Assembly (NCBI GenBank): GCA_958510875.1
Contig: OY294069.1
Span: 167,151,111 to 167,215,110 of the forward strand
DNA length: 64,000 nucleotides
Reading direction: 5' to 3'
From: Endomychus coccineus
Taxonomy: Eukaryota > Arthropoda > Insecta > Coleoptera > Endomychidae
Shown here piece by piece: positions 33,366 to 45,299 of this stretch. The notes below the pieces were generated by a model. That model saw only the letters and a program-made list of their open reading frames with translations. It was not told the origin of the DNA and searched no databases. Position 1 is the first letter of the stretch; every line of letters begins with the position of its first letter. A program made the position numbers and the translations under genes.

Positions 33366-34677
33366 AAATTTCCATTTTGTTGTTTATTAACAAATAGATA
33401 ACTGACAAATTGTTATAAACCTCAAATTCACATTGTTTATTGATCAAATACGTGCAATTTTCTACTTTACCCGCTAAAAATTGATGGAAAATAGCGTTTT
33501 CAATTTTTTTTTTATTATGTCAAAAACGTGACATTTATTGGCCATTATTTATTGTTTATTAACAATAGGACAAATTTCATCCTATGTAGCTGTGGCAGAT
33601 TCTGATCTAGAGGTCAAAACGAATCGAATGAGCCCTCACACATCAAAATCGGCCCTTTACCTCAAATTTTTCTAATTAGGGTCGATTTTGTACTTTATTT
33701 CCTGGACTAGAAGTTCTGAACGAAAAAACTGACCATGTATAATTGCTTGCTAGAAATGAAACTATTTAGAAGGTAGAATATAGAATTTGAGTGAATATTC
33801 CACTGAATAATTGCTGAATGTCATTTTATCGAAGTGTTGTTTACGGTTTATTGAAAATGTGTGTAGGTAGAAAAATCGACGTCGATGTATAGGGTTCATT
33901 ATATATGTGTAATGTTATAATTAGTGAGAAAGTAACATGTAATTAGAGAAAATGTTACGTTTAATTGCTAATTGAGTTTCTGACCGAAGCGATGCTAGTT
34001 CCAATTTTAATTACCTAATTACGTGACTACATCAATACTGGCGGAGTTTGAGGATCTGGGTTAGCTGTGTTTCTGTGTGTTCCTCGCCATGTAACGATCC
34101 ATGTAAGAACACTCGTGCGTACTCTACTTTATTGCTTATTATGTTGATCACATAATATTCGAAGATATACGTTAATTGACGATGTTTGAATACACGGAAT
34201 GAAACCCGAACATGAAGGAAGATCACATTTACTTGAATAGGTATTGAAAACTTACTTTTCGACAACCACTTTTGTTTGTTCTTTCAAACTTTGTTTCCGG
34301 GTACTGAGAATATGTTTGACCCCTACATGTCTTGATAGGTTCCTGGGTTCTTGATGCAAGACCCCAGAAACTTCTTCGTTTCATTCAATTAAAATATTTT
34401 GACTCTGTATAGGAACCATTTTACTCTAATCAAAGGAGTTACAATATTCCTGAATCTATATCAAAATGCAGTGTGTGACCATGAGGTTCCTTGTTACATG
34501 AAAATGATTTACAAGCCAGAAATGTATAATTAATACTTACCCATTCAATTTGACTATTCACTCATAATTTTGATACACTGAGATAGGTAGAAAGGTGCAG
34601 ACTAATTCAGTTAGAAAACTTGAGATTCAACAACAATAAAAGTACTTTTGGTAATATTTATAACAGATATAACAAAT
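33366..34677. other. No gene recognised
   Basis: AT-rich DNA. 33530-33600 includes a TATTGTTTATTAACAATA palindrome similar in style to motifs near the ends of the 48.5-50-kb foldback. Confidence 0.4.
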
Positions 34678-35321
34678 TTAGAATAGAATAGAATATGATA
34701 CGTATTACCCAAAGTAATTTCAAATCAAACAGTTAAATTTGTACAATATGAAATATATTTGTAGACTCAAAACATGTAATTAAATATAAAACAATAGTAA
34801 AATGTAGAATTAAGTATGTACAGTATACAGTATAAATAACAAAATTTAATTCAAAGCACAAAGTAACATCAAGATTGTAGCTGATCACACATAAGATGAA
34901 ATTCCTCCAAATTATAAGGTTGAGCTAAAATTAAAAACTTTTGAAATTCTCTTTTGAAAATTTTTAAATCGCTCATATCTTTTATACGATTTGGCAGAAT
35001 GTTATGAAATTTATTGGCAGAGTACAATGGACCTCTTTTGGTTAATGTTAATCGATGAGTTGGATATATTAGCATTTCTTGTGTCATAATAGCTTCTATG
35101 TTCATATTAATGGAATAAGTCTGGTTGATTTGTCATGGAAAGTAACATTCTGATATGTAGATTCCATAGACGGTAAGAAATAAACTCTTTTTAAACAATC
35201 CTCTACAAGAAACTTTTGCTCTTAACAACATGCTGGGAATAATGAATTTTTGGATATTAAACATTCTACTGTCATGTGGGCTGTATCCACAAAAAAAGAT
35301 CCCACACTTTAGATGAGGATA
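34678..35321 (-). pseudogene. LINE (jockey-like) C-terminus and 3' tail, part 1 of a split copy
   Basis: The minus strand carries the C-terminal region after the RT: FCGYSPHDSRMFNIQKFIIP just left of the transposon at 35324, then THRLTLTKRGPLYSANKFHN followed by LPNRIKDMSDLKIFKREFQK (about 35050-34930). A 3' UTR ends in a short (TATTC)n tail at 34681-34694. The rest of the same copy is at 37644-38470, beyond the inserted transposon. Confidence 0.78.
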
Positions 35322-35323
35322 TA

Positions 35324-37641
35324 CAGGATGTCCTCGAACTGCGTGGCCAAAACAAAACCGAAGATTCTTTGATTCGAAATAAAGTTGATGAGACTTTTTA
35401 CTTTTGCCTCAAGTGTCTTGTTTACCCGGTAGAGGGCTTCAAAATTGCAAAAATAATTTTGTTTTTTCGGTATAACTTGAGAACGTGATGAAGAACTTTT
35501 ACAATATTTAGCAGGTGAGTTACTGTCAATAATGGCCATTTTTGAGAGTGGAGCACAGAGCCTTAGAGACCATAGAAATGGCTCAAACTTGAGGATGTAA
35601 CGGGAAAAGAGTCAAGAACTTCGTTGTGGTCAATGTAATTCACTCGATATTTTTTATGTAGATAGCTTATCTAATTTGAAAACTTTTCTTACTCTTAGAA
35701 AATTTTAATCAAATCAACGGATTAGCTTGAAAAAAATTATTTTCGAGTCTCTGCAATTTTGGCTTACTAATTTTACTTGATTAAAATACCTTAGTTGCCT
35801 TTGCTTTTCTAATGTCATTTCGGCATTTGAAGAATTTATTCTCAAAACTGTCAGTTTTTACTTTGCTTTCCGTAAAAATTTTATAAAATTATGGCTCAAA
35901 ATTTCACCAACACTGAAATGGTTGATATGTTATTGATTTATGGACTTTGTCGTTGCAATGGCCGGAGAAGGGAAAGATATCCGCATCGCAGAATTCCAAA
36001 TCGGCAAACCTTCGCGAAACTGGCAAATTTGAAGCAAATCGCAGAGAAACTGGACGCAGACGGACAAGGACGTTAGAGCTCGGAGAAGCGATACTGGACG
36101 CGGTTGAAACTGAACCTGGGATAAGCACACTACGTTTGGGACTTCGTATTGGAGCCTCAAAATCATTAGTTCATAATTTACTGAAAGAAGAACTGTTGTA
36201 TCCCTATCATATTAAAACAGTTCAAGACTTATTGCCCATGGATCCAGGTCATCGGCTAGATTTCTGTCGGCTTATTGTCCAAAGACAAAACGCAAACCCC
36301 AATTTTTGTAGAAGAATTCTGTTCACGGACGGAGATACTTTCACGAGATGTGGTCTTTTTAACCTCCATAATGCACATTTCTATGCTGATGAAAATCCTC
36401 ATGAAACGGAAGTTACATATTTTCAGAATCAAACTAAAATCAATGTTTGGGTTGGAATTGTGGATAACTTTATTATTGGGCCTACCGTTATACCTGATCG
36501 ATTGAACGGGGAGAACTACTTGAACTTTTTGGAACAAAGGCTACTTGAACTGTTGGAAGACTTGCCCTTACACATTCGTCGTGGCCTGGTTTATCCATGA
36601 TGGTGCACCTCCTCATTTCACATTAGCTGTGAGGCGACATTTGAATGTGGAATATCCAGATCGCTGGATAGGTAGAGGACACGATGCACCAGTGAACTGG
36701 CCGGCCCGCTCCCCTGATTTGACGCCCTGCGACTTCTTTCTATGGGACGCTTTGAAGTCGAAAGTTTATGCAGCTCCAGTAAACACACGAGAGGAATTGT
36801 TGCAACGAATTAATCATGAAGCGGATTTATTGGAGAATGATCCTGAAGTACTAGCCAGAGTTCAATCCAATTTCTTGAAACGAATTAATTTGTGTATTCA
36901 GGAAAATGGGCAACATTTCAAACAATTGATGCCTTAGCGATTTCCCAAAAAGTTTTGTTGTTTCTTTCAATTTAGCATTTGTTTTTCCTAAATAATCACA
37001 TCGTTTCCCCATTTCTATTGTTTTTATTATTCGTGTTTTACCGAGATATTAACCATTTCAGTGTTAGTGAAATTTTGAGCCATAATTTTATAAAATTTTT
37101 ACGGAAAGCAAAGTAAAAACTGACAGTTTTGAGAATAAATTCTCCAAATGCAAAAATGACATGAGAAAAGCAAAGGCAACTAAGGTATTTTAATCAAGTA
37201 AAATTAGTAAGCCAAAATTGCAGAGACTCGAAAATTATTTTTTTCAAGCTAATCCGTTGATTTGATTAAAATTTTCTAAGAGTAAGAAAAGTTTTCAAAT
37301 TAGATAAGCTATCTATATAAAAAATATAGAGCGAATTACATCTACCACAAAAAAATTCTGGACACTTTTCCCATTACATCCTCAATTTTGAGCCATTTCT
37401 ATGGTCTCTAAGGCTCTATGCTCCGCTCTCAAAAACGGCTATTATTGACAGTAACTCACCTGCCAAATATTGTAAAAGTCCTCCATCACGTTCTCAAGTT
37501 ATACAAAATTATTTTTGCAACTTTGAAGCCCTCTACCGGCTAAGCAAGACACTTGAGGCAAAAGTAAAAAGGCTCATCAAATTTTTTCCGAATCAAAGAA
37601 TTTCCGGTTTTATTTTAGCCACGGAGTTCGAGGACATCCTG
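35324..37641 (+). mobile_element. Tc1/mariner-related transposon with ~600-bp terminal inverted repeats
   Basis: Flanked by TA (35322-35323 and 37642-37643). The ends are CAGGATGTCCTCGAACT and its complement. The arms 35324-35928 and 37046-37641 are inverted copies with roughly 90% similarity by eye. The left arm contains the transposase start codon and its first dozen codons. The element sits inside a LINE and has two coding frameshifts, so it is inactive. Confidence 0.93.
35891..36937 (+). pseudogene. Transposase (DUF4817-type, mariner-related), two frameshifts
   Basis: The protein starts MAQNFTNTEMVDMLLIYGLC at 35891, switches frame near 36010 and continues RTLELGEAILDAVETEPGIS with YPYHIKTVQDL. 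The first catalytic region RILFTDGDTFTR (36312-36345) and NVWVGIVDNFIIGP follow. It switches frame again near 36588 into FIHDGAPPHF (second Asp) and ARSPDLTPCDFFLWDALKSK (third Asp), ending KQLMP. I count 43 residues between the second and third catalytic Asp, against 34 in mariner. All three acidic residues remain, so only the two frameshifts break it. Confidence 0.88.
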
Positions 37642-37643
37642 TA

Positions 37644-38470
37644 CATGATCAAAATAAGTTATTTTAGCTGTCTCAGTGGAAAGATATTTGAACAAGATTA
37701 ATAGAGTAATATGCTTTGCTTAGATGACTGCTGAGTTCACTATGTTCATAAAATGTTAGATGTCCATCAAAATGAACTCCTAGCAACTTTGTCCTTGCTT
37801 CAAAAGTTGACGCTCTCATTACCACAGACAATTAACTCTGAAGTGTAATATTTTTGTACTGTTGTATGTGGGATGCAAGAGGTCCTACTGAAGTTACTCA
37901 ATTAATGATTACTACTAACAAAATAGTCACTAATTCTTTTCAATGAGTTCATGTTATTTTCAGTACTGAAGTCATTATCACTTATCGATTGTACAATATT
38001 AGTATCATCTGGATAACTGAGAGGGAATTCAAGTTCTTCATTCAATATATTCAGAAGGTCATTGATAAATATTATAAACAATTAGGCCCTGAGTACCCTG
38101 CGGCACACCATTGGTCACTTTAGCGGTTTGAGACAAGTAAGATGTGGTGCTCGTCTCTATTCTGACAAATTGAGTGCGATTAGACAAATATAATTTGATC
38201 TAATGAGGCTCCATCAACCCCGTATCGCTCAAGTTTTTGATAAGGAATATTGTGATTCGAGCTGTCAAAATCATCATCGGAGTCTATTATTTCCAAGATA
38301 TTAGTTAGTAAACTAAAGAGACAAGTGTTTACACTTCTGCCCTGACGAAAACCATATTGGAAGCTGTGTAATAAGTTATGCCTACCAAAAAAATTTAAAA
38401 TCCTTGAGCTTCTTCAAATATCCTTGAGAATGAGGTAAGATAATTCGAAATTTTAATATTTTTCAAGAGG
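37644..38470 (-). pseudogene. LINE (jockey-like) reverse transcriptase, part 2 of a split copy
   Basis: The minus strand reads LLHSFQYGFRQGRSVNTCLF (about 38370-38310), then FDSSNHNIPYQKLERYGVDG (RT motif A region, about 38270-38210), ILSNRTQFVRIETSTTSYLS and KVTNGVPQGT (about 38115). It then runs degenerately to 37644. It continues in family order into 34678-35321 once the 35324-37641 insertion is left out. Confidence 0.78.
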
Positions 38471-38833
38471 CAATGCTCATTAAAATTACGATAATTCTGC
38501 ACAACAAATACCACTACCCGACAACTACAACATCGCAGTACGCCATATTGTCTCCGAGTGATGACAAAAGCCTCAGACTAATCTGCGGCATAAGTTATTG
38601 CGATACTACGAACTGCACTACGTAAAGCGGAAGATGGGTCTCCTTACACTCTAAATTTCTTGGAATATAGATAATATTGTTAGCTTACTAGCAGTAAGAA
38701 GATGCACTTTGTTCCGAAAGAAGAAGGAAATTGTTTCAAATTATCAGTTTTCTCCAAACTGGACCCACTTAGTTTTGATATCATCCTACAGATGACACCA
38801 GTAATACGCATAATATTTCTTTGGATATAGTTG
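38471..38833. other. No gene recognised
   Basis: May be the decayed 5' part of the neighbouring LINE. No motif is clear. Confidence 0.35.
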
Positions 38834-41495
38834 AGAGTCATTCCACGTCAGAACAGCAACGCTCAATGGGTCAACATCTCCGATTTCGTTCAAATTTTGG
38901 GGATAGGTTCTCATTACCGAAAAAATAAGATCCTGAAAATTTCAGGTCGATAGGAGATAAAGTTTTGGATATATCGGCCAATAAAATAATTTGGCTAATT
39001 TTAACGTCAAAAAATTCAAAATCAAATTTCTTCGCTATAAATGAGCTTTTAGGACCAAAAAATATTTGGAGAGGCCCAAATCGATAGGAAATTTTCCCAG
39101 GAATCCGATTAAGTGAGAATATCTAGCGTATTTAGCTGACGCATGCGCAAAAAACTCGAAAAACTCAAAAATATCATTTTTTATTTCAAAATTCATAACT
39201 CAGCTGCTGCCCCTTCGATTTTCTCAAAATTTTCAGGGAAGGTAGCTGAAATCATGTACTTTCATGTAAAATCTGCGGATCCATGCTCTTCACATGAAAA
39301 TTTTCGTCAAAAGACCGAAAATACGGAAATTTGATATTTTTTATTTTTATCGTTATATTTAAGTACGATGAGCATTGTAGAATTCAACCATAATTCAATA
39401 GAATTAAAAAAATAGGTTAATAAAATTTGAAATTAATTTTATTTAAATAATTCAATTTAACAGAACGTGAAAAAAATATTGAAATCCAAGAAAAGTTGCA
39501 GTCACAGGTGTATAGATTTGATGTTTTAAAACTTTTCTAAATAATTTTCATATTTTTTTATTTGGTTTAATTTCCCACAGGAAATTATTTAATAATGTTG
39601 TGTGATATTATGAATACATTTAAAAATTCAATATGAATTTTTGTAAATAATCAAATGAACATTTTTTAAATTAACAATATTCTAATACAAGTGAGAAACA
39701 GTTGTGAGAGTAGTAATACCCAATCTTAAGTACAGTAAAATATAATAATCATATTGGTCACATAATTTATTTTTTGAAAAACTGTTCAAATTTACTTTTT
39801 GTTTGTCCGTATAATTTTATTTTAACATAATTCTTCTCAGTTTCCACTGTGACATTTGACAGTATGAAATTATAACCAATATTTAAATTTCTATCGGAGT
39901 ACACGTATTTATTTTTACCTATTTGGTCCATGATTGATATTTCAGCTTCAAGCATATCATCGTTCGTTTTGATAACGAAACCGAAGTTCCATGTTTTGTC
40001 AACTATAAAACTAACATATGTATTGGATACCCAATTGTAAATGTTTTTATTTAACAAATCAAAAATCAGTTCATTCTTTTCGTCATTTCCAATAATTTTA
40101 CAAGCAATTATTCCATCTGACTTTGGAATGAATCTGTGAAAGCTTCTGTTACTAGGTATTGTTTGTGCTTCACTGATTTCTGAATTCCGGATAAGGTGGA
40201 TTTCTGTTCTGTAAATCAAGAACGGTTCTATTGATTTCATATCATTTTTACAAAAATCATACAAATCTCTTGCTGTGAGGATTTGATTCGTCTTCGGACG
40301 TCGCAAGCTTTCTCTTGCTGCTTGTCTTTTCAAACTGCCACCAATACCATCACAAGCAGATTTACCATGAGATGTGGCAAAAAAGTTCCAATTTCCTGTC
40401 AGACCATGGTTTTTTTTTGACGAGTTAGACGTAAAAAACTCTTACAGTTTTTATATTGCCCAGCACATCCATCCGTGAAATATTCAAGTTATTTTTGGAA
40501 AATGATTTTCGATATAATCAATCACGTATTTAATAAAAGTTTGCACCATTGCATTGTCATGCTTCAAATCTTCTGTGAGGAAACAAAGAGATTTGTGATT
40601 AATAACACCTTCGCTATTTTTTGTATATATCACGACTGGATGTACAGTACAAGTATTTCTGGCCCAGTAATGGCTTTGAACTTTGTCCTGGATAACGAAT
40701 ATATTATTTTCAGCAAAATCATACCAACTACATTGTTAAATACATTTTCCTGTGGGAAATTAAACCGAATACAAAAATATGAAAATTATTTAGAAAAGTT
40801 TAAAAACATCAAATCTATAGACCTGTGACTGCAACTTTTTTGGATTTCAATATTTTTTTCACGTTCTGTTAAATTGAATTATTTAAATGAAATCAATTTC
40901 AAATTTTATTAACCTATTTTTTTAATTCTATTGAATTATGATTGAATTCTACAATGCTCATCGTACTTAAATATAACGATAAAAATAAAAAATATTAAAT
41001 TTCCGTATTTTCGGTCTTTTGACAAAAATTTTCATATGAAAAGCATGGATCCGCAGATTTTACATGAAAGTACATGGTTTCAGCTACCTTCCCTGAAAAT
41101 TTTGATAAAATCGAAGTGGCAGCAGCTGAGTTATGAATTTTTAAAGAAAAGGTTATATTTTTGAGTTTTTCGAGTTTCTTGCGCATGCGTCAGTTAAATC
41201 CGCTAGATATTCTGATTTAATCGGATTCCTGGGAAAATTTCCTATCAATTTGGGATTTCCCAAATATTTTTTGGTCCTAAAAGTTCATTTTTAGCGAAGA
41301 AATTTGATTTTGAATTTTTTTACATTAAAATTGGCCAAATTTTTGTATTGCCCGATATTTCCAAAATTTTATTTCCTATCGACCTGAAATCTTCAGGATC
41401 TCATTTTTTCGGTAATGAGAACCTATCCCCAAAATTTGAACGAAATCGGAGATGTTGACCCATTGACCTTTGCTGTTCTGACGTGGAATGACTCT
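38834..41495 (-). mobile_element. DNA transposon with ~750-bp terminal inverted repeats
   Basis: The left arm 38834-39590 and right arm 40738-41495 are inverted repeats that begin AGAGTCATTCCACGTCAGAA. Similarity persists through several blocks, e.g. CATGCGCAA and TCATGTAAAATCTGC with their complements. The interior encodes a minus-strand transposase-like frame. I could not resolve a target duplication. Confidence 0.85.
39767..40770 (-). pseudogene. Transposase-like protein with SHGKSACDGIGG motif, broken N-terminally
   Basis: An intact 188-codon C-terminal frame (40333-39767) starts MKRQAARESLRRPKTNQILT. Upstream in shifting frames I read IQDKVQSHYWARNTCTVHPV, SLCFLTEDLKHDNAMVQTF, a decayed DGCAGQYKN-like stretch, and FFATSHGKSACDGIGGSLKR (about 40395-40330). 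The SHGKSxCDGxGG pattern recurs in a large group of uncharacterised metazoan transposon proteins, as I remember it. The two DG motifs are candidates for catalytic Asp residues. The C-terminal part is rich in Asn/Lys/Ile. Confidence 0.6.
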
Positions 41496-42467
41496 TAGAA
41501 TCTTCTCGGTAATTATTATTTTTCTCACAAGAAACGTGCCTGAACACACTTCATATCACAGATTTTGAATTTGCACTGGCTGTGTCCTAGTCTATGTTGA
41601 AACAAAAGTAAAAAAATATCTAATGTGTCGCAGACTGTATATCAATGCAGCACAAATTGTATAGAACCCTTTGTTATCATTCTAATTTTTCATGAGTACA
41701 ATTTGTACAGATCGTATCCATATTTATGACATGCAAAATAAAAATATAGGAAGATTCAAACTGTAAATCTAGAGTAGCGCAATAATTCATCCGGTTGAGA
41801 GAGACGATGACGAAATTAAGTACTATTAAGCTCTGTAGAGACATCACGAAAATAAGAGAAGAAACCCTGTAACCCCAGCTTTGAGCTATGAAATCAGCAT
41901 AATAAAACATCTAAAATTCCATAATTTTGAATAACAATAATTACAAAGAAGGCGTCGCGAGATAATTGCCGAGATAGGCCGCACAAAACTCGCTAATTTA
42001 TTCGCAAAGCTAATTTAAACTTGTATTTGACTTGCACATAAACGGTATTATTGGAAAGTTAGTTAAAAGTTGACAACCCCATCCCTATCGCAGGCAGCCT
42101 TTGCGCTCCGTTCGCCTTTACTGCAATTACCTACACACTTAACTTTATAAGCTGATGCAATTTTATCACCCTGAAAGGACCGAGATGTCCTACGAACTTT
42201 ATTAATAATTACCAGTTCAATTAACATTTCCTAATTTGATTATATGGTACAAATTAACGGCAAAGTTTTAGTGAATACGCTGCCAATATTTTTATGCTAT
42301 CGAGCATTTTCTACGATTCAAGAAGCTTCTTGCAGTTTATACTGGAAACATGTATATTTCATTATGGTAATACATAATTGTGATCTACATTAACTTTTAT
42401 TCAGCAGCAATGGTCCACATGCTCTGGTACAATATTCATATACAATGAATCCATATCTTATATATAT
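41496..42467. other. No gene recognised
   Basis: AT-rich DNA with no recognised coding or repeat structure. Confidence 0.4.
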
Positions 42468-42507
42468 CTGAGGATGAGGTGCAATTGTAGACCTCGAAAC
42501 TGGTAGT
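42468..42507 (+). ncRNA. Hammerhead-like hairpin module
   Basis: CTGAGGAT, then a perfect 5-bp stem GAGGT/ACCTC with a 10-nt loop, then GAAACTGGTAGT. The layout matches the other modules (YTGANNAN, stem, CGAAAC), but the core deviates from CTGATGA. Confidence 0.35.
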
Positions 42508-42599
42508 ACAAAATTTCTTATGGATTGTGAGAAAAAACCGTATTAACTCCAACAATGTAGAATTAGAACTTCAAAAACCATCAGTAGTAGTTGAAATAA

Positions 42600-43640
42600 A
42601 GATAAGATAAGATAAGATAAGTTTTATTATTGTATAAATACACTTATTTCTACACTTCGCATATAATAAGGCCTAACAACTGATCATATCAACTACAAAG
42701 TGCTACCCAACGGGCGAAGAGAAATTATGTTAGTGAATGATTAACAATAGATAGATAATGACAAACAATTAGAAATATATAGCATATACAATATACATAC
42801 AGTGATCACATGACACTCTCCCAGCTGTCTTCTAAAAACTCATCATAAGTGTAGTAGCACTTGGCAATCAAAATATATTCAATTGTATGCTTGAAACACT
42901 GTAAACTCAGAGTTTTATATCGTAGAGGTAATTTGTTATAAAAATTTGCAAGGAACGTAACATTTTTTTGGTACAGAGTTGTGTTGTTTGGAGAATATAT
43001 GAAAATTTTAATTGATTCATGTTCCTATGAACGAAAACAAAAGCCTCCAAAACCAGTAGACATGGCATGGTTAGTAGCTTGAGTTCAGCAAAGAGGGGCT
43101 TACACGAATCCCTTCTGCTTTTCCCCATCATAATTCTTATTGCATATTTTTGTATTAAAAAGATCCTATTCCAATTTGTAGAAGCACCCCAAAAAAGTAT
43201 GCTATACCTCATAACAGATTCAAAGTTCGAAACATAAACCATCTTCAATACATGAACACTCAGCGCTTTTGTTTAGAGTGTTCTAAGACCATAGCAGACA
43301 CTATTCAATGTCTTACTTAATGAACTATCTGTTAGCTCCAACTAAACTCTGAATCTATTTTAACAAATAATAGTTTTATAGTCGACTCTCGCTTAGTTAA
43401 CACCAGTTACTGAGTTATCATATCCATCCACCAGAAAAAATGTATCGTCTGAAACATCACCGGGTTCGCAACCGAAACACAAGCAGCCAGATCGTTTATA
43501 ATAGTACGAACAACAAGGGGCCGGAGGACTGAACCCTGCGGGACCTCTGACGTTGTCTCTCCCCATTCAGAATAATTACTCACGTTACTAGATTTAATTA
43601 TAGTTTTAATGTCCCACAATTCCTATCTATTTTTCTGTTG
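42600..43640 (-). pseudogene. LINE (jockey-like) RT and C-terminus with (TTATC)n tail
   Basis: The minus strand first shows EVPQGSVLRPLVVRTIINDL then VSVANPVMF (43560-43440), an RT palm whose ADD box is lost. After a gap it continues YVSNFESVMRYSILFWGAST, a block including FLIQKYAIRIMMGKSRRD, and LLTMPCLLVLEAFVFVHRNM (43240-43010), the post-RT region. The tail on this strand is four TTATC units (42602-42622 as GATAA). It is closely related in layout to the split LINE at 34.7-38.5 kb. Confidence 0.75.
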
Positions 43641-43858
43641 ATGCTGCATTTCTTCAGGAACCCTACAAATCAATATTGTATTATTGTTATTGTATATAAA
43701 CTAAGTTGACCTTTATGTATTCTGACAGCTCAACTATTCACACCATCACACCACAGAGAAATAGACTGCATCTTCACACTTCGATGATATATGCGTGTGA
43801 AATATGTTTATAACCTTAAGTTATGGATTTATAAAATACTACAATTCCATTTGAAATG

Positions 43859-43893
43859 CTGAAGATGGTTGCATGGAATACCACTCGAAATGG
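43859..43893 (+). ncRNA. Weak hammerhead-like hairpin module
   Basis: CTGAAGATGGT, a loop, then ACCACTCGAAAT. The stem is about six pairs with one bulge. The base after GAAA is T rather than C, so this is the most decayed member of the set. Confidence 0.25.
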
Positions 43894-44314
43894 GGATATC
43901 GCGCCCAGAAAGATTGCAGTTTCCATTTTCAACAATTTAAAGCTATCTAAAAATTTCAAATCTATGCAACCAATAGGATACACGGTGCCCTATTGAGTTC
44001 AAATCAAATGGCTATTTGGGGTGAACAAGAGATTATTCGCAACGTCTCCAGTTTGAAACGCAAAAATATGTAGATCAGGTCTGATGTAACGTGACAAGTA
44101 TAAGAGTAAAAAACTTAAAACAAACTTCAACAATAACAAGTTAGTGATGAATTTGAAAAGATATAACCTAAAAGATCCGATACACAATCAAGACATTATC
44201 GAGAGGAAGCATGATAGGCTATACTAGACGTCAACCCTCCATCCCTCCTATCACGATTGTAACCTTTGGTTGTTTGGCTAGCTATGCCACCAGGAATCCT
44301 ATCCTCTTAAACAG
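43894..44314. other. No gene recognised
   Basis: AT-rich DNA with no recognised structure. Confidence 0.4.
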
Positions 44315-44427
44315 ATATTCATCGAGTGAAAGTCGAATCACTAGAGGATGGGAACAAAGCTGTCAAGTTGTCAATTCATAGTAGCTACGTTAACACCTTT
44401 TGTGATTGAGTTTTACTCGATGAATAT
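44315..44427. repeat. 113-bp hairpin repeat (miniature MITE)
   Basis: ATATTCATCGAGTGAAAGTC (44315-44334) faces GAGTTTTACTCGATGAATAT (44408-44427). The arms pair over about 26 bp around a 60-nt loop. No coding potential, and no target duplication was resolved. Confidence 0.65.
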
Positions 44428-44462
44428 TTCTAATATTCTTCGAAATGCAATATTCATGGATC

Positions 44463-44955
44463 TAAAGGGTGTTACGATAAGAATGCAAGACTTTTATTTC
44501 AGCAAAGTATTTAAATATCTATTGATTTAAAATGTACACGTTTGGGAATGTATAATATGGAACAATACATCCGTTAAATGGACCCACGGATTTGGTGGCA
44601 AACGTGTATTCTTTTGGACAAAATTTCAATAACTTTTTGCCATAAATGTGGTGGTATTTCGTTGATATAGCTTTCAATTTCGTCATTCAACGCTTGAGTG
44701 GTCGTAGGCTTATCGACGTAAACCTGAGACTACAGAAAACGCTACAGAAAATAGTCCAAAGGTGTTAGGTGAAGGCCAATTCTGGTCACTACAACGGGAG
44801 ATGATAGAACCAGATGGACTCGTCTAAGACTGTCAATGTTCCATGGGCGGTATGGAAAGTGGCACCGTCTTGCTGAAACCACATGTCTTCAGAAGTAATA
44901 GAGGGACAAATAACTGTGTTATAATTTCATAATAACGGCATTAAATGGTACACTG
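44463..44955 (-). pseudogene. Tc1/mariner-related transposase C-terminus
   Basis: The minus strand reads EDMWFQQDGATFHTAHGTLT (second catalytic Asp, about 44890-44830), then after frame changes TPLDYFL (third Asp) and SQVYVDKPTTTQALNDEIES, continuing INEIPPHLWQKVIE (about 44730-44640). It ends near GGTGTTACGATAAGAATGCA at 44469-44488, a plausible terminal repeat. The N-terminal half and the first Asp are absent. The family differs from the 35.9-kb transposase but belongs to the same broad group. Confidence 0.75.
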
Positions 44956-45299
44956 CTGACTCTGAAATGACAGAATTTACTGGAAGAGGAGAATATGCAC
45001 CTGAAACCGAATACTTATAAAGCTTAGGCAGATCCCGAAGTATTTTGCAGTGTTCTGATCAATTTTCGTAAACAAGGAATCATCATAGCTCCAAGATGGC
45101 TTTGATGCATAGAGAAACTGAACGAACTGAAGAATAATAATGCGTCTACCCTCCTGTGGGTTCCGAGCCAAACCGGAGTAGAGGGGAGAGAAAGAACGGA
45201 AGAACTCACAAAAAAAGGGTGGTAACACCATTTCTGAAACTTGAACCCTCCTGCAGAATAAACACCAGCACGGTGTTATAACGAACTAAGGATTGAGGC

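Noticed and set aside
35276..35539. Short frames on both strands at the left edge of the transposon
   Set aside because: They lie in the terminal inverted repeat and flanking LINE, and have mirror counterparts in the right arm.
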